This document shows positions 1-9,938 of a DNA stretch of 22,471 nt, one piece after another (positions within the stretch are counted from its first letter, which is position 1; each line of letters starts with the position of its first letter). The notes beneath the pieces were generated by a model. The model worked only from the letters and a program-made list of their open reading frames with translations. It was not told where the DNA came from and ran no database searches. The stretch spans positions 18,769 to 41,239 of the forward strand of contig NWUY0300016017.1 in assembly GCA_004151065.3 (NCBI GenBank), in the 5' to 3' direction. The position numbers and the translations under genes are program-made. The stretch is from Larix sibirica (taxonomy: Eukaryota; Streptophyta; Pinopsida; Pinales; Pinaceae).

Positions 1-120
1 TGTTCTGAATCTACATTACATCTTTTCTTGGAATTTTCCTTCACGATGAGTTTGTGGGAGAAATTTTATCAAATATTGGGCATTACAGTGAAGTGGGGTG
101 GTAGTAATGTGGAAACCTGT
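1..120 (+). pseudogene. Duplicated fragment of LINE zf-RVT coding sequence
   Basis: These 120 bases match 1365-1484 without gaps, with 115 of 120 identical by my alignment (differences at 13, 35, 72, 84 and 85). They encode the zinc-binding region that follows the reverse transcriptase in plant LINE ORF2 (HLFLE followed by SLWEKFYQ). The change at position 35 turns the last zinc-ligand Cys of the other copy into Phe. The fragment stops exactly at the N at 121, after which RT sequence begins, so the domain order is out of place. It is either a second copy of the element cut by the window and a gap, or an assembly artefact. Confidence 0.8.
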
Positions 121-121
121 N
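121..121. other. Single ambiguous base (N) at a sequence junction
   Basis: The base is N. Sequence to its left is zf-RVT coding sequence and sequence to its right starts inside RT motif C (VLFVDDVL). These are normally hundreds of codons apart and in the opposite order. The N therefore sits on a join, probably a collapsed gap. Confidence 0.75.
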
Positions 122-832
122 CATGTTCTATTTGTGGATGATGTATTAATTGCTGGTAGTGATTCGGTGGATGAATGGAGGCTGTATAAGGGCATTATTG
201 ACCTATTTTGTAAAGCATCAGGTATGCGGGTCAGCTTGAAAAAGTCTGTCTTTATGAAAATCTTGTTGGGGAGGACAGATTGCTGGATATCCAAACTCTG
301 TTGCCATATAAGTGTGTAAGATCACTGAGGGTTTCACCTATCTGGCTTTCATCTCAAGCCGAATGGCTATCTTATTAAAGATTGGCAATGGTGATAAAAA
401 AGTTTGAATCTAGGATATCCCACTGGACATACCGTCTGTTGTTCTATTGGGGGTAAACTTACTTTGGTCAAGTCTGTGCTTATTGGAACCCCGGTTTACT
501 GGTTCTCATTACTACCGGTGCCTTGTTCAGTGATCAACTCATTAAGAAGACTTCTATTTAACTTCTTATGGACTGGTGGTTTGAAAAAATCCAGTTTGTC
601 TATGATTGGATGGGAAAGGATTTCTTTACCTTTCATTTCTGGGGGATGGGGGATAAAGGACTTATCAGTTTTAGTGAAGCACTCGGTTAAAAAGTTTGTG
701 GAGGGTATATTTGGCAACTCACTCTGGTCTAAGGTCATTCATCAGAAATATATAAAATCAAAGATTCTTCACTGGTTGAGGAAGCCCAGAAAGAAGGTGA
801 GAGGGGTCTCCCCTATATGGAATGGTTTTTAA
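122..832 (+). pseudogene. LINE reverse transcriptase, C-terminal part and connector (broken)
   Basis: Starting right after the N, the frame reads VLFVDDVLIAG, which is RT motif C with both catalytic Asp residues. DEWRLYKGIIDLFCKASGM follows, matching the second LINE's GEWNMYKSILDIFCEASGM. After a stop near 318 and a frame change, 404-832 encodes the thumb and connector: GGKLTLVKSVL, PVYWFSLL, LRRLLFNFLW, ISGGWGIKDL and LWSKVIHQKYI. All are typical of plant LINE ORF2 between RT and zf-RVT. The 404 position is a TTG inside the old frame, not a start. The N-terminal RT motifs are absent. It makes no functional protein. Confidence 0.85.
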
Positions 833-1559
833 AAGTATATTGCTGGCTTGCATTTGAATTGTGTTGGAAAGTTGGGAACGGGAATGAAGTGGCTATAGGA
901 TTGATCCCATTCTGGGATTAAAAGATGCATATAAATTATCAGCTGATTTATTATATATATTAAAGGGACAGGGTTGATCACTCTGAATACTTGTTAAAGA
1001 CAGTCGAATGGATACTGGTATACTGCCGAGGATCTACATCTGCCTCGTAATGTGGCACGTGAATGGGATACCTATCTTCAATCACTTAAATGTTGCGGGC
1101 GTCCGTTTGTGCTCTGAGGAGGATGTGGTGGTATGGGCTGGGAATGATACTACGGGCAGGGTGACTGCTAGTACTGCTTACAGTTGTATTATCAAGCGGA
1201 GATGCATATTCCCCAATCACTGGTGGTATAAGGTAATCTGGCATTGGCATATCCCACTTAAACTCAAATGCTTTATATGGTTTGTGCTCAGGATCAGGTT
1301 AAAAACTTGGGATAACTTCTATTATTGGATGGATGGGTCCTAGTCAATGCATACTTTGTAAGTGTGTTCTGAATCTGCATTACATCTTTTCTTGGAATGT
1401 TCCTTCACGATGAGTTTGTGGGAGAAATTTTATCAGATATTGGGCATATCAGTGAAGTGGGGTGGTAGTAATGTGGAAACCTGTCTGAAATTGTGGATTA
1501 AAGAATTGCAAAACACATTCTACTCTACCTGTCTTTATTGCTGGTCTGTTGGTGGGTGA
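833..1559 (+). pseudogene. LINE zf-RVT zinc-binding region (broken)
   Basis: The stretch 833-1007 holds connector sequence with several stops (a trace of KVGNGNEV). From 1008 the frame reads DVVVWAGNDTTGRVTASTAYS and WYKVIWHWHIPLKLKCFIWFV, the usual lead-in to zf-RVT. A stop at about 1341 and a frame change lead to GPSQCILC then ALHLFLEC, giving C-x2-C...H-x4-C zinc ligands, all present here. SLWEKFYQILGISVKWGG follows and the frame stops at 1559. The part 1365-1484 is the partner of the copy at 1-120. In the family this region lies between RT and RNase H and is thought to bind nucleic acid. Confidence 0.8.
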
Positions 1560-1689
1560 GGAATAAGGCTACTTTGAGGATCTCCATCCATGTCTGGATA
1601 GTGCTTATAATTCTGCATTGTGTCACTATTTAAAATTTCAGAATGATAAGGAACTCCTGTCTGCGTAATATTGGGAATTTCATCTTATT

Positions 1690-2153
1690 ATTAATGATCC
1701 TGCTCTATTATTTGATGGGGCAGCAAATATGGGAACTGTGGAGCAGGTGGGGTTATTTTCCTCAATTGGATCACTATTTCACTCTTCGTCTGAAATGTGG
1801 CAAAGGAACAAATATGAAGGCGGAGCTTATTGGCATTATGGTGTGTCACTCGTGTGGCTAATCTCTTTGGACTGGTGAAGGTAAAGATCTTTGGCGATTC
1901 TAGAGTTACTATTAAATGGGCGAGGGGTGAATTTGATCTGAAGGTACTGAATTTGGTTAACTGGTGCAACAGAATTAAGTATGAACTTAGATCTTTCATT
2001 TCTTTGACCTTGGAACATATATACAGAGAATTTAACTCTCAGGCTGATTAGCTGTCAAAAATGGCGTTGGAGGGTGAGGATGGCTACTTACAGTGGGATG
2101 AATTTTGTGAGAACCAGCTGATAGACTCAGGCACTATGTATTTTTTGGACTAG
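1690..2153 (+). pseudogene. LINE RNase H domain, C-terminal end of ORF2 (broken)
   Basis: Fragments in changing frames give the RNase H motifs in order: LFDGAA near 1708 (first Asp), TNMKAELIG near 1808 (Glu), then from 1830 FGDSRVTIKW (Asp), HIYREFNSQAD and LSKMAL. A TAG at 2049-2051 falls between QAD and LSK, two halves of one conserved motif, so it is an acquired stop. The frame then stays open to the TAG at 2151-2153, the probable native end of ORF2. This domain removes RNA from RNA-DNA hybrids and is a known C-terminal addition in many plant L1 elements. All four acidic residues can be traced, but the frame is broken. Confidence 0.82.
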
Positions 2154-3162
2154 TTACTCTAGGATCTCCTAGTTGGCTTAAGGATGTTGTAATTATTCTG
2201 TTTTTGTTATTTTGGGGGGATTATCTGAACTTTATGATCGAGGGATGATTTTGGGAAGACAACATTTGAATGTTGATATCATGTACTANAAATTAGTGTA
2301 GACATGTCCCTGCACTAAACACTATTATCACTTTTATCTTTTGTAATTTTAGTCTTAAATTTTTTGTTTGTTTTTGGGTACTATCTAGTTCAATAAACAC
2401 CCATGGGGACACGTTATATTTGTTATTCTCTTGTTTTTTATGCTCACTGGTACTTTCTGTGTATATCGGGTTTATATACTCACTCAGTATATTTATGTTT
2501 TTATATTTTTCTTGGGTCTATGGACAAGTTACAAGATCCTGTATGACAGTTTCTTTTAAGACTTGAAGATTGTAACTTTTTTGTAACAAACAATTTGGAC
2601 ATATACTTTTAATATAGTATAGTTATTTTTTTTGAGAAAAAACCTGCCACCGTTGCAAAACAACTAAGCTAGAAAAACATTTTGCAATATCGACTGTAGC
2701 TTTGTGTTGATCCATTCATCTTGCCACATCAACCCCATGACATGTATCGCCTACATGGCACTCAGACCTTCTACCCCATATCATCCCATTTAAAATCTAC
2801 CACTTGCCATCGAAGTCATAAGTTACTATATGCCACCCAATCAGCGTATGTGAAAGATTAGTGAGGTTGATATTTTTGGGGAAACCTTGAGAGAATTGTA
2901 GTTGGTAAGAGAGGCTTCAGGGCCTTGCGGTAAATTCGTGGTAAATAGCATGTGGGTTTTGACCCCACGACCAATATTTGTGAAGCGAGGAGAGTGAGCT
3001 TTCAAACTCCACAGTAACTCACCTCAAATTGATGTATAACACTGAGACCTGTTTGTATTAACTGTAAAATGAGATTACACACCCTACTCCTCCAGTTTAG
3101 AGGCTGACCGCTAATATGTCATCTGGCGGTCATCTAAGAAGTGGAAGCTGCGGTTTTTTGTA
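2154..3162. other. LINE 3' tail and gene-free stretch upstream of the PPR gene
   Basis: After the ORF2 stop, about 250 bases look like LINE 3' untranslated sequence, with an N at 2289 and an AATAAA near 2390. The rest, to 3162, is AT-rich single-copy-looking DNA with no reading frame I can support. The frame of the PPR gene is open back to a TAA at 3112 but holds no earlier ATG. I see no convincing TATA box or other promoter element for the PPR gene. Confidence 0.5.
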
Positions 3163-5601
3163 ATGCTAATGCTGTGCGCTTGTTTGCTGCCGAGAAACAC
3201 AGCTATTCGTTGCATCACATTCTGTAAAACTATCCCTCGGTCATCGCAATCAATACACAGCCCAAAATCCAAACATGAGTCGCACAGTGAAACCCAGTGG
3301 CATAGCTCTGCTTCTCTGCTGCTGCAGCCTTGCTTTAATGGAGTTGTGGATCTGAGAGAAGGCAAGCGCCTCCACGCCCACATCATCAAAACCGGTTCTG
3401 CATTTGAAGAAAACAAACTGGTGAACATGTATGCTTCATTTGACAGTTTGGATGACGTGCGCAGGGTATTTGAAAAAATGCCTGAACGCAATGAAGTTGT
3501 ATGGAATTCAACGATTGCATCATATGCCCGGCTTGGACATGGGAAAGAGGCCCTCCACCTCTTTCGCCAAATCAGAGGAGAGCTGAAGCCAACCCCGTTC
3601 GTTTTAGCCACAGTTGTTAGTGCCTGTACAGACATAGCAGGCATCGTAGAAGGTAAGCAGATACATACCCAAATCATTAAAAGTGGATCGGAGTCAGATA
3701 TCTTTGTGGGCAGTGCCCTTATTCATATGTATGGTAAATTTGGCTATGGATATATTGAGATTGCCCGTCAAGTGTTTGAGAAAATGGCTCACCGAAACGT
3801 TGTCTCGTGGACTGCCATGATGGTTGCATATGTCCGCCATGGACATGCCCAGGATGCCTGGCAGCTTTATCGACAAATGCAGACAGAAGCCATTGGGATG
3901 AACTCAAAGTCTTTCGCCATTGTTCTCAGTGCCTGTGCCTGCTTGGAAGCGATGGAGCAGGGCAAGCAGGTCCATGTCCACATTGTCAAAACTGGGCTCG
4001 AATCCAGTGTTTCCGTTGGGAATGGACTAGTCAGTGTGTATGCCAAATGCGGAAACGCAGACTATGCGTGTAGAGCGTTCAATCAAATGCAAAAACATGA
4101 TATGATTTCATGGAATGCAATGATTTCTGGATACGCCCATTGTGGGATGGACGAGGAAGCCCTTGAATGGTATCAAAAGATGAATTGGGTTAGTGAGATT
4201 AAATCGGATTCTATCACTTTGTCAAGTGTCCTTAGTTCATGTACCAGTCTAGAGGCACTAGAACAAGGTAAGCAGGTACATGCCGAAGTTATCAAAACTG
4301 GGCTCGAGTTTAGTGTTGCTGTAGGTAATGCTCTTATCACAATGTATGCTAAGGCAGGCATAATGGAGGATTCAGGCAAGGTGTTTCATAAAATGACGGA
4401 AAAAGACTTGATATCATGGAATGCTATGATTGGAGGGTATAGTCAAACTAATCATGTTGAAAGGGTTATTGATTTTTTCTTCCATATGCAACGGACAAAT
4501 GTGAGGATGGACTACATTACATATGCCAGCATCCTTGGTGCATGTAAAAGCCCAGAAACTATAGAACAAGGAAAGCAGTTACATGCGCATATTATTATTG
4601 CCGGAATCGAGCGAGACAGCTTTGTGAGGAATGCCCTTGTTACTATGTATGCAAATTGTGGAAGAGTTGATACTGCAAGCAAATTGTTTGTCAAAACTCC
4701 CGAAGAAGATACGGTCTCTTGGAATGCAATGATGGCAGGATATGCTCACAATGGTCTTGGTGAGGAGTCGCTGAAATTGTTTCATCAAATGCAGCAGAAT
4801 GGCATGACAATGGATAATTTCACCTTTGCCACTGCTCTTGCCGCATGTGCTAGCTTAGCAGCTCTGGGACTTGGGAAGCAGATTCATACAAGCATAATTA
4901 AAGTTCTACTCGATTCAGATATCTTTGTGGAGACTGCTCTTGTTGACCTGTATGCGAAATGTGGCAGCATAGAGGATGCATGCTTAGTCTTTGATAATAT
5001 GTCTGAACGGAGGGACTTTTCATGGAATACTATGATTGCTGGATATGCTCATCATGGTTACGGTGAGGAAGCACTCCAACTCTTTGCTCAAATGCAACAG
5101 GCAGGTATGAAACCTAAAGAAGCCACTTTTGTTAGTGTTCTCTCAGCGTGCAGCCATGCAGGCCTAGTGGACGAAGGTCGCCGCTACTTCGATTCCATGA
5201 GTCAGAATTATGGAATTACACCCAGACTGGAGCACTATGCCTGTATGGTTGATGTTCTTGGTCGAGCTGGGTGCCTGGATGAAGCAGAAGACTTTATTAA
5301 TAAAATGCCATTGCAACCTAGTGGTGTGGTATGGCGGAGCTTGCTTGGTGCTTGCAGAGTCTATGGCAACCTGGATAAAGGAAAACATGCAGCAGAATGT
5401 CTACTTGAGTTGGAACCACATGATGCTGCAACTTATGTGCTTCTTTCAAATTTATATGCTGTGTTTGGCAGGTGGGACACTGCAGCAAAGGTGAAGACGA
5501 AGATGAAAAAACTCCAGGTGAGGAAGTATTCAGGATGCAGTTGGATTGAAATCAAGAACAAGGTCTATGCTTTTTTTGCAGAATACAAAACTCATCCATG
5601 A
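3163..5601 (+). CDS. PLS-class pentatricopeptide repeat protein, E subtype (DYW lost)
   Basis: An uninterrupted, intronless frame of 812 codons. Residues 1-50 are rich in Arg, Ser and Cys and poor in acids, consistent with an organelle transit peptide. About 20 PPR motifs follow from roughly residue 55 to 720 in repeating P-L-S order, shown by VSWNAM(I/M)xGYA (P), EQGKQVHxxxIKTG (L) and VGNALxxMYAKCG (S). E1 and E2 motifs occupy about 721-812 (VVWRSLLGACRVYGN, YVLLSNLYA, GCSWIEIKNKVYAFF). Such proteins bind one organelle RNA site and usually direct C-to-U editing. The family often continues into a DYW deaminase; here a TGA ends the protein late in E2 and the DYW relic follows. The start is the first ATG of the frame, with another ATG two codons on. 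It could work with a separate DYW partner. The editing target is unknown. Confidence 0.93.
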   Translation: MLMLCACLLPRNTAIRCITFCKTIPRSSQSIHSPKSKHESHSETQWHSSASLLLQPCFNGVVDLREGKRLHAHIIKTGSAFEENKLVNMYASFDSLDDVRRVFEKMPERNEVVWNSTIASYARLGHGKEALHLFRQIRGELKPTPFVLATVVSACTDIAGIVEGKQIHTQIIKSGSESDIFVGSALIHMYGKFGYGYIEIARQVFEKMAHRNVVSWTAMMVAYVRHGHAQDAWQLYRQMQTEAIGMNSKSFAIVLSACACLEAMEQGKQVHVHIVKTGLESSVSVGNGLVSVYAKCGNADYACRAFNQMQKHDMISWNAMISGYAHCGMDEEALEWYQKMNWVSEIKSDSITLSSVLSSCTSLEALEQGKQVHAEVIKTGLEFSVAVGNALITMYAKAGIMEDSGKVFHKMTEKDLISWNAMIGGYSQTNHVERVIDFFFHMQRTNVRMDYITYASILGACKSPETIEQGKQLHAHIIIAGIERDSFVRNALVTMYANCGRVDTASKLFVKTPEEDTVSWNAMMAGYAHNGLGEESLKLFHQMQQNGMTMDNFTFATALAACASLAALGLGKQIHTSIIKVLLDSDIFVETALVDLYAKCGSIEDACLVFDNMSERRDFSWNTMIAGYAHHGYGEEALQLFAQMQQAGMKPKEATFVSVLSACSHAGLVDEGRRYFDSMSQNYGITPRLEHYACMVDVLGRAGCLDEAEDFINKMPLQPSGVVWRSLLGACRVYGNLDKGKHAAECLLELEPHDAATYVLLSNLYAVFGRWDTAAKVKTKMKKLQVRKYSGCSWIEIKNKVYAFFAEYKTHP

Positions 5602-5949
5602 ATGGAGGACGTCTATACGAACTTGCAGAAACTGACAGAGGTCATAAAATGGAAACAGGATATATGCCGGGCACACTTTGCAGTTTATCTGCTGCTTGAA
5701 TTGGAGCAGAAGAAGAAAGATAAAATCTATCACTGTAGTGAGATTTGGCTCTTCCTTTTGGTAAAATTTGGTCCATAAAATCATCTTGAGGGTTAAGTAT
5801 CCAAACATTAGAAGCCTTGCATGTTTGTGGTGACAGGCGTGTAGCCATGGAGTTCACATCCAATCTTGTTGGCCAAGAGTATTTTCTTGAGGAATGTCTA
5901 CAGATATCATCATTTCAAAGATAGGAAATGTTGTTGGGCTGATTACAGC
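5602..5949 (+). pseudogene. Relic of the DYW deaminase domain of the preceding PPR gene
   Basis: Directly after the TGA the same frame continues MEDVYTNLQKLTEVIK, the normal end of E2. A one-base shift then gives MET and GYMPG, the PG box that opens a DYW domain. Back in the first frame comes LEQKKKDKIYHCSE at about 5704-5742, where the family has HSE; the catalytic His is Cys here. Another frame gives DLALPFG. From 5811 a frame reads ALHVCGD, in place of the VCGDCH zinc motif, then AMEFTSNLVGQE. The last frame (5884-5949) reads FLRNVYRYHHFKDRKCC and ends ADYS where DYW is expected. The complete domain was once present and is now split by one stop and several frameshifts. Confidence 0.88.
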
Positions 5950-7007
5950 CAATGCAAGCTGAAACCAACAAAAGCACAAGTTTTGATATATTAGGCTGTC
6001 GTGGCTGGTTCAGAACAGCTTTATTTTTCTTCAAACTTCACATCGTGGAATGAGAGGAAAGTGGAAAGTTTTTCAACAATGTGAATAGTTTTTTCAATAA
6101 CCAAGAAAGGTGACCTGGTAAAAACGTTGAGTTTGAATTTGAAATGGTGAAGTTCAGGGTTCAAATGTACTGCATGCTTATTAAGGGCAAACAATAACGA
6201 CCCCGCAGCAGACTTATTAATGCTGCTGCAGGGGCTCTGACACTTCATAGCCCTTCGTGCACATCCAATTTCACGGTAAGAAGTTTCCGGCCATCGTCCA
6301 TGCCCATGCCCACCATGATGCCATCGTGTAGATCCATGGATCTTATGCTCCCATGATGACATTCCCGCAGCCCGCTGAACCCATTTGAATGTGACTGCAA
6401 TACGGTCAACATTAATGGGAATGGAGGACCCAACCAATCAGCCATTATATGCAGACATTCAAATTTGGATTTTTGAAATTGCAAACCTGCTATTCAAATT
6501 TGGATTTTTGAATTTGTACGCGGAGCTCGAATTAGGCGGCATTGTGTGTACCAGGCTTTGTTCCAAATATAGCCTCGAGTAGGAATCTCAGTTGTGGTTG
6601 AGCGACTTGTTCAGAAAACGTAGAAGAAATGAGTCATCCATAGATTGTATCAAGTAAAAATAAAATAAAAAATGGTAAACAATAAATTTAATAAAGAATT
6701 ATATATTTGAAATCTACATTCATGTATCTAAATGTGTGTGCAGTTTTGTTGATGAAGGATTTGTGCCGCCTATATAAACATAATGTAAAAAATGTAGTTA
6801 TTGCGAATCATTATGAAAAATGGATTTTTTGATGTCTTACCAAGCCTACATATGAACCAACCAAGTTAGCAAAAACATAATTAAGAATTGACAATGGTGC
6901 CAAAAAAAATGAATTCAAGTAAATGCATATGTGCTATGAAAGCGTGTGAATGTTCTAATGTGTGCACATTATAATCATGTGCATGTTCTAGGTGCATGAA
7001 CCTTATT
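5950..7007. other. Gene-free stretch between PPR relic and tandem array
   Basis: No reading frame here resembles a known family. The longest, on the minus strand at 6021-6437, has no recognisable domain and a His/Gly/Met-rich composition that looks random. The part 6590-6900 is very AT-rich. A short direct repeat lies at 6457-6512 and is listed separately. Confidence 0.5.
6457..6512. repeat. 21-bp direct repeat, two copies 35 bp apart
   Basis: The 21 bases at 6457-6477 (starting ATTCAAATTTGG, ending TTTTTGAA) recur exactly at 6492-6512. Each copy is also an imperfect inverted repeat, TTCAAA...TTTGAA. Only 14 bp separate the copies. This may be a replication-slippage duplication. Confidence 0.85.
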
Positions 7008-9200
7008 TCTAATTCCATGGAATTTAAGGTGGGTATGGGATTTATTAGAACCATACCTAATGCTAAAAAAATGATAATGAAACACATATCCCTAGTTAGA
7101 TGAAAAAAATGCATTTGAGAGGTCATCTGTAGTGGTTCAAGGAATCATTCTTTGTCTCAAATGCCTAAAGGATTCCTTTACTGCTTAAGGGATAAGTTTC
7201 TTCCCATGACCATTTTAAAGGCCTCAAAATCCATACCTAGTGCCAAAAACCTCACAATGGTAGACATATCCTTTCTTGGAGGTCAAGGATACCTTGGAAA
7301 GGTACCTTATGGTGATTCAATGCATTGTTCTTGGCCCTAGTCTAAAGTACGAGTTTCCTTCCTTGATCATAAAGATCCTAATGGTTCCCATATGATCAAT
7401 CGAAGGCCAAATATCACCACAATAGGTAATGTATGGTGGTTTGAGGTATCATTCATGGACCTTTAGCTTTAGAATTTTCCTTTAGATATTAATGCTTGAA
7501 CTTCCTCAGTTGAAAGTGGTTGGTGCTTAGACCTCCATACCTAGTGCTCAAAAAATCCGAATGGTTCCCATATCCTCACTTGGAGGACAAGGATACCCTT
7601 AGGAGGAAGCAGTGACATCACTTTACTTTGATGCCTAGAAGATTCATTTAGGGCCTCTTTCTTGAGTTTCCTCCCTTGACCATGTTCATGGCCACATGTC
7701 TTTGAAACCTTGCTATTAAAACCCTTCTAATGGGGACCATATCCCCTCTCATAGGATAAAGATCCAAAAGTAAGGTCTTATGTGGTGGCTCAAGACCTTG
7801 TTCAAGTTCCTTGTGCCTTAGAAGATACCTTTAGATCCTAAGGATTCAGTTTCCTCCCTTAACCATGATCAAGGCACAAATATCAATATTGAGTCCTCAA
7901 AACATCCTAATGTTGTCCACATCCTACTGAGGTCCTAAGGATTGGCTTTCCTCCTTTGTCCATGTCTAGCAACTCAAGACTCATTTTTGGTGTTTAAATA
8001 TTTATAAAAAAACCCATATTATTACTTGAAGGAAATATATTTTGTAGATAGGTATCATTAGTGGTTTGAGACCTCATCCATGGCCCTCAAGTCTTAGAAA
8101 CTACCTTTTAGGAATAATGTCTAAGTTTCATTGACTAACCTTTATACAAAAATTAAAATTAATACTTAGTTCTCTAAAATCCCTAATGGTGCCAAAATGC
8201 CCACAAAAAGGAAAATAATCCCCTTACGATTTCATGCATGTTGGTTCAGGTGTTTTTCTTGTCCCACAATATATAAAATATTCCTTTATGGTGTAAGGTG
8301 TAGGTTTCCTCCTTCGACCATGTTTAGAAATATGCAAACCATACCTTGGGCTTGAAAATTATAATGGTGATGATAACCCCATTTGGATCCTAAATATCCC
8401 CTTTGGAGGTCATGTGTTTTGTTGCAAGGCATTGTTCTTGGGGATGGATTCCTATCATCTTCATTTAGGGATTGAGACTTGGGTTTTCTCCTTCAACCAT
8501 CTCCAAGACGTTGAGACTCGGAACTAACATTTAGAACATAATAATACCACTAATTTCCATGGGCTCTAAGGTGGGAATGGTATCTATTAGACCCATACCT
8601 AGTGCTCACAAAAATCTAATGAAACACACATCCCTAGTTAGACGGAAATATGCATTTAGGAGGTCATTTGTAGTGGTTCAAGGCATCTTTATTTTCCCTA
8701 AATGCCTAAATGATTCCTTTACTACCTAAGGCCTAAGATTCATCCCATGACCATGTTAAAGGCCTCAGGACCCATTCCTAGTTCCAAAACCCTCATAATG
8801 GTAGAAATATCCTTTCTTTGAGGCCATGGATTTTTTGTAAACCTTGTAGTGATTCAATACATTTCTCTTGGCCCTTGTCTAAGGTTTGAGTTTCCTTCCT
8901 TGATCATAAAGATCCTAACGATTCCCATGATATCCTCACTCGAAGGCCAAATATCACCACAAAAGGTAATTTATGGTGGTTTAAGGTGTCATTCATGGAA
9001 CTTGAGCTCTAGAAGTTGCCTTTAGAGACTAATACCTAAACTTCCTCAATTGACCATTGTTAATTCTCAAACCTCCATACCTAGTGCTCAAAAACTCCTA
9101 ATGGTGCCCATACTCTCACTTGGAAGCCAAGGATACCATTAGGAGGCCATGGTGATGTTATTTTCCTCAAATTACTATAAGCTTCACTTAGGGACCTATT
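7008..9200. repeat. Degenerate tandem array: about 180-bp subunit in an about 1540-bp higher-order period
   Basis: A recurring unit contains, in order, a TACCTAGTGC block, a CTAATGGTGCC block, ATATCC..ACTTGGAGG, GGTGGTTCAAGGCATCATTC, CCTTTAGG and TTTCCTCCCTTGACCATG. The ATGG of the CTAATGG block falls near 7077, 7257, 7381, 7561, 7730, 7910, 8186, 8364, 8544, 8619, 8798, 8918 and 9101. Seven of the twelve steps are 178-183 bp; the others include 120, 124, 169, 75 and 276, pointing to internal deletions or a missed unit. The irregular pattern repeats as a whole: 7077/8619, 7257/8798, 7381/8918 and 7561/9101 are each 1537-1542 bp apart. No protein is encoded. A collinear copy lies at 21235-22471. 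Confidence 0.82.
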
Positions 9201-9925
9201 AAATCCATAATAGATCCCATAATTTTTCTATAGAAATAATGGGATCCCCTTTGAAATTTTGCTTAGTTTTCTCTTTAATTGCTTTTATTAAATTAATATA
9301 TGAATCTTCATTGGTGAATTGTTTAATTTTTCTTTAAGATTTTCCTTTTGAGGGATTAATGTACTTCCCGACGTAATGTGATCCAAAAATATCCTTTTCC
9401 TGTTTTGAAACCATATTTTCAAATCCATGATCCAGTGGCATTTGCATCAGCACGTTTGCTTATGTAAATTTTAACTTTTCGATGTTGGATTCCCGATATT
9501 TCTTTTCCATTGTATCAGACCCGAGATTTATTTAAGTTGTATTATGAAATATCTTTTGGTTTTGTACTTGTGGGATGCTCTCGCTGGGAGTTTTAATTTC
9601 AAAAACAAATTCCTTCCGATATTCCAATCTCAACGTTTCCACAAGATTAAGGTTTATCGAGTGTCAGACATCGGGTTGACATTTTAATTGTTCATTTCTC
9701 CTACCCAATGTTTTGTGGATCCGATATTCACTTCTAATTTTCCCTATGTTGCTGCTCAGTCTTGTTACTATGAGATAATTTTATCAATAGGTCATTTTTA
9801 CCTCGATAGTTTACCTCCCGATGTTTGTGTTCCTCATGTTTTCAAATTTTTGGGACTCTGATATCGACCATGCTTCACAGAGTTATCAATTTTTCCTCTT
9901 GGCATTACGAACCCTACGATTTGTT
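9201..9925. other. AT-rich left flank of the LINE insertion
   Basis: No gene is seen. The stretch is AT-rich but carries repeated short motifs of the form CCGATRTT or close variants (near 9478, 9493, 9616, 9721 and 9818). The same texture resumes at 16469 on the far side of the LINE (for example CCAGATGTTTT near 16514), as expected if the two flanks were once contiguous. Confidence 0.55.
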
Positions 9926-9938
9926 AAATCATTACTCT
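9926..9938. repeat. Left target-site duplication of the LINE
   Basis: The 13 bases AAATCATTACTCT occur here and again at 16456-16468, at the two outer edges of the element. The adjoining bases differ on both sides (T/C before, C/G after), so the duplication is exactly 13 bp, typical of target-primed reverse transcription. Confidence 0.93.

Larger units (their letters stand above)
122..2400 (+). mobile_element. 5'-truncated, decayed plant L1-type LINE (ORF2 C-terminal half)
   Basis: In order on the plus strand lie the RT C-terminal part (from FVDD), the connector, a zf-RVT zinc region, an RNase H domain and a 3' untranslated tail. This is the order of plant L1-clade LINE ORF2 proteins. ORF1, the endonuclease and the RT N-terminal half are missing, cut at the N at 121. 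Several frame changes and stops break the reading frame. The protein segments resemble the second LINE of this window (9939-16455) but are clearly divergent, so it is a different family or an old branch. I placed the right end near the AATAAA at about 2390; no poly(A) run or target-site duplication fixes it. Confidence 0.8.

Noticed and set aside
3111-5500. Minus-strand and off-frame open frames within the PPR gene
   Set aside because: They lie antisense to or out of phase with a clear PPR coding sequence and have no domain of their own.
6021-6437. Minus-strand open frame of 138 codons
   Set aside because: No recognisable domain, odd composition and overlap with other equally long random frames; probably chance.
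6430-6452. CCAATCA followed by TTATAT, resembling a promoter
   Set aside because: No supported gene lies downstream in either orientation; in AT-rich DNA such pairs are common.
7008-9200. CRISPR-like or protein-coding repeat array
   Set aside because: Units are about 180 bp, divergent throughout and without constant repeat/variable spacer structure; no frame is open across units, and the genome is a plant's.
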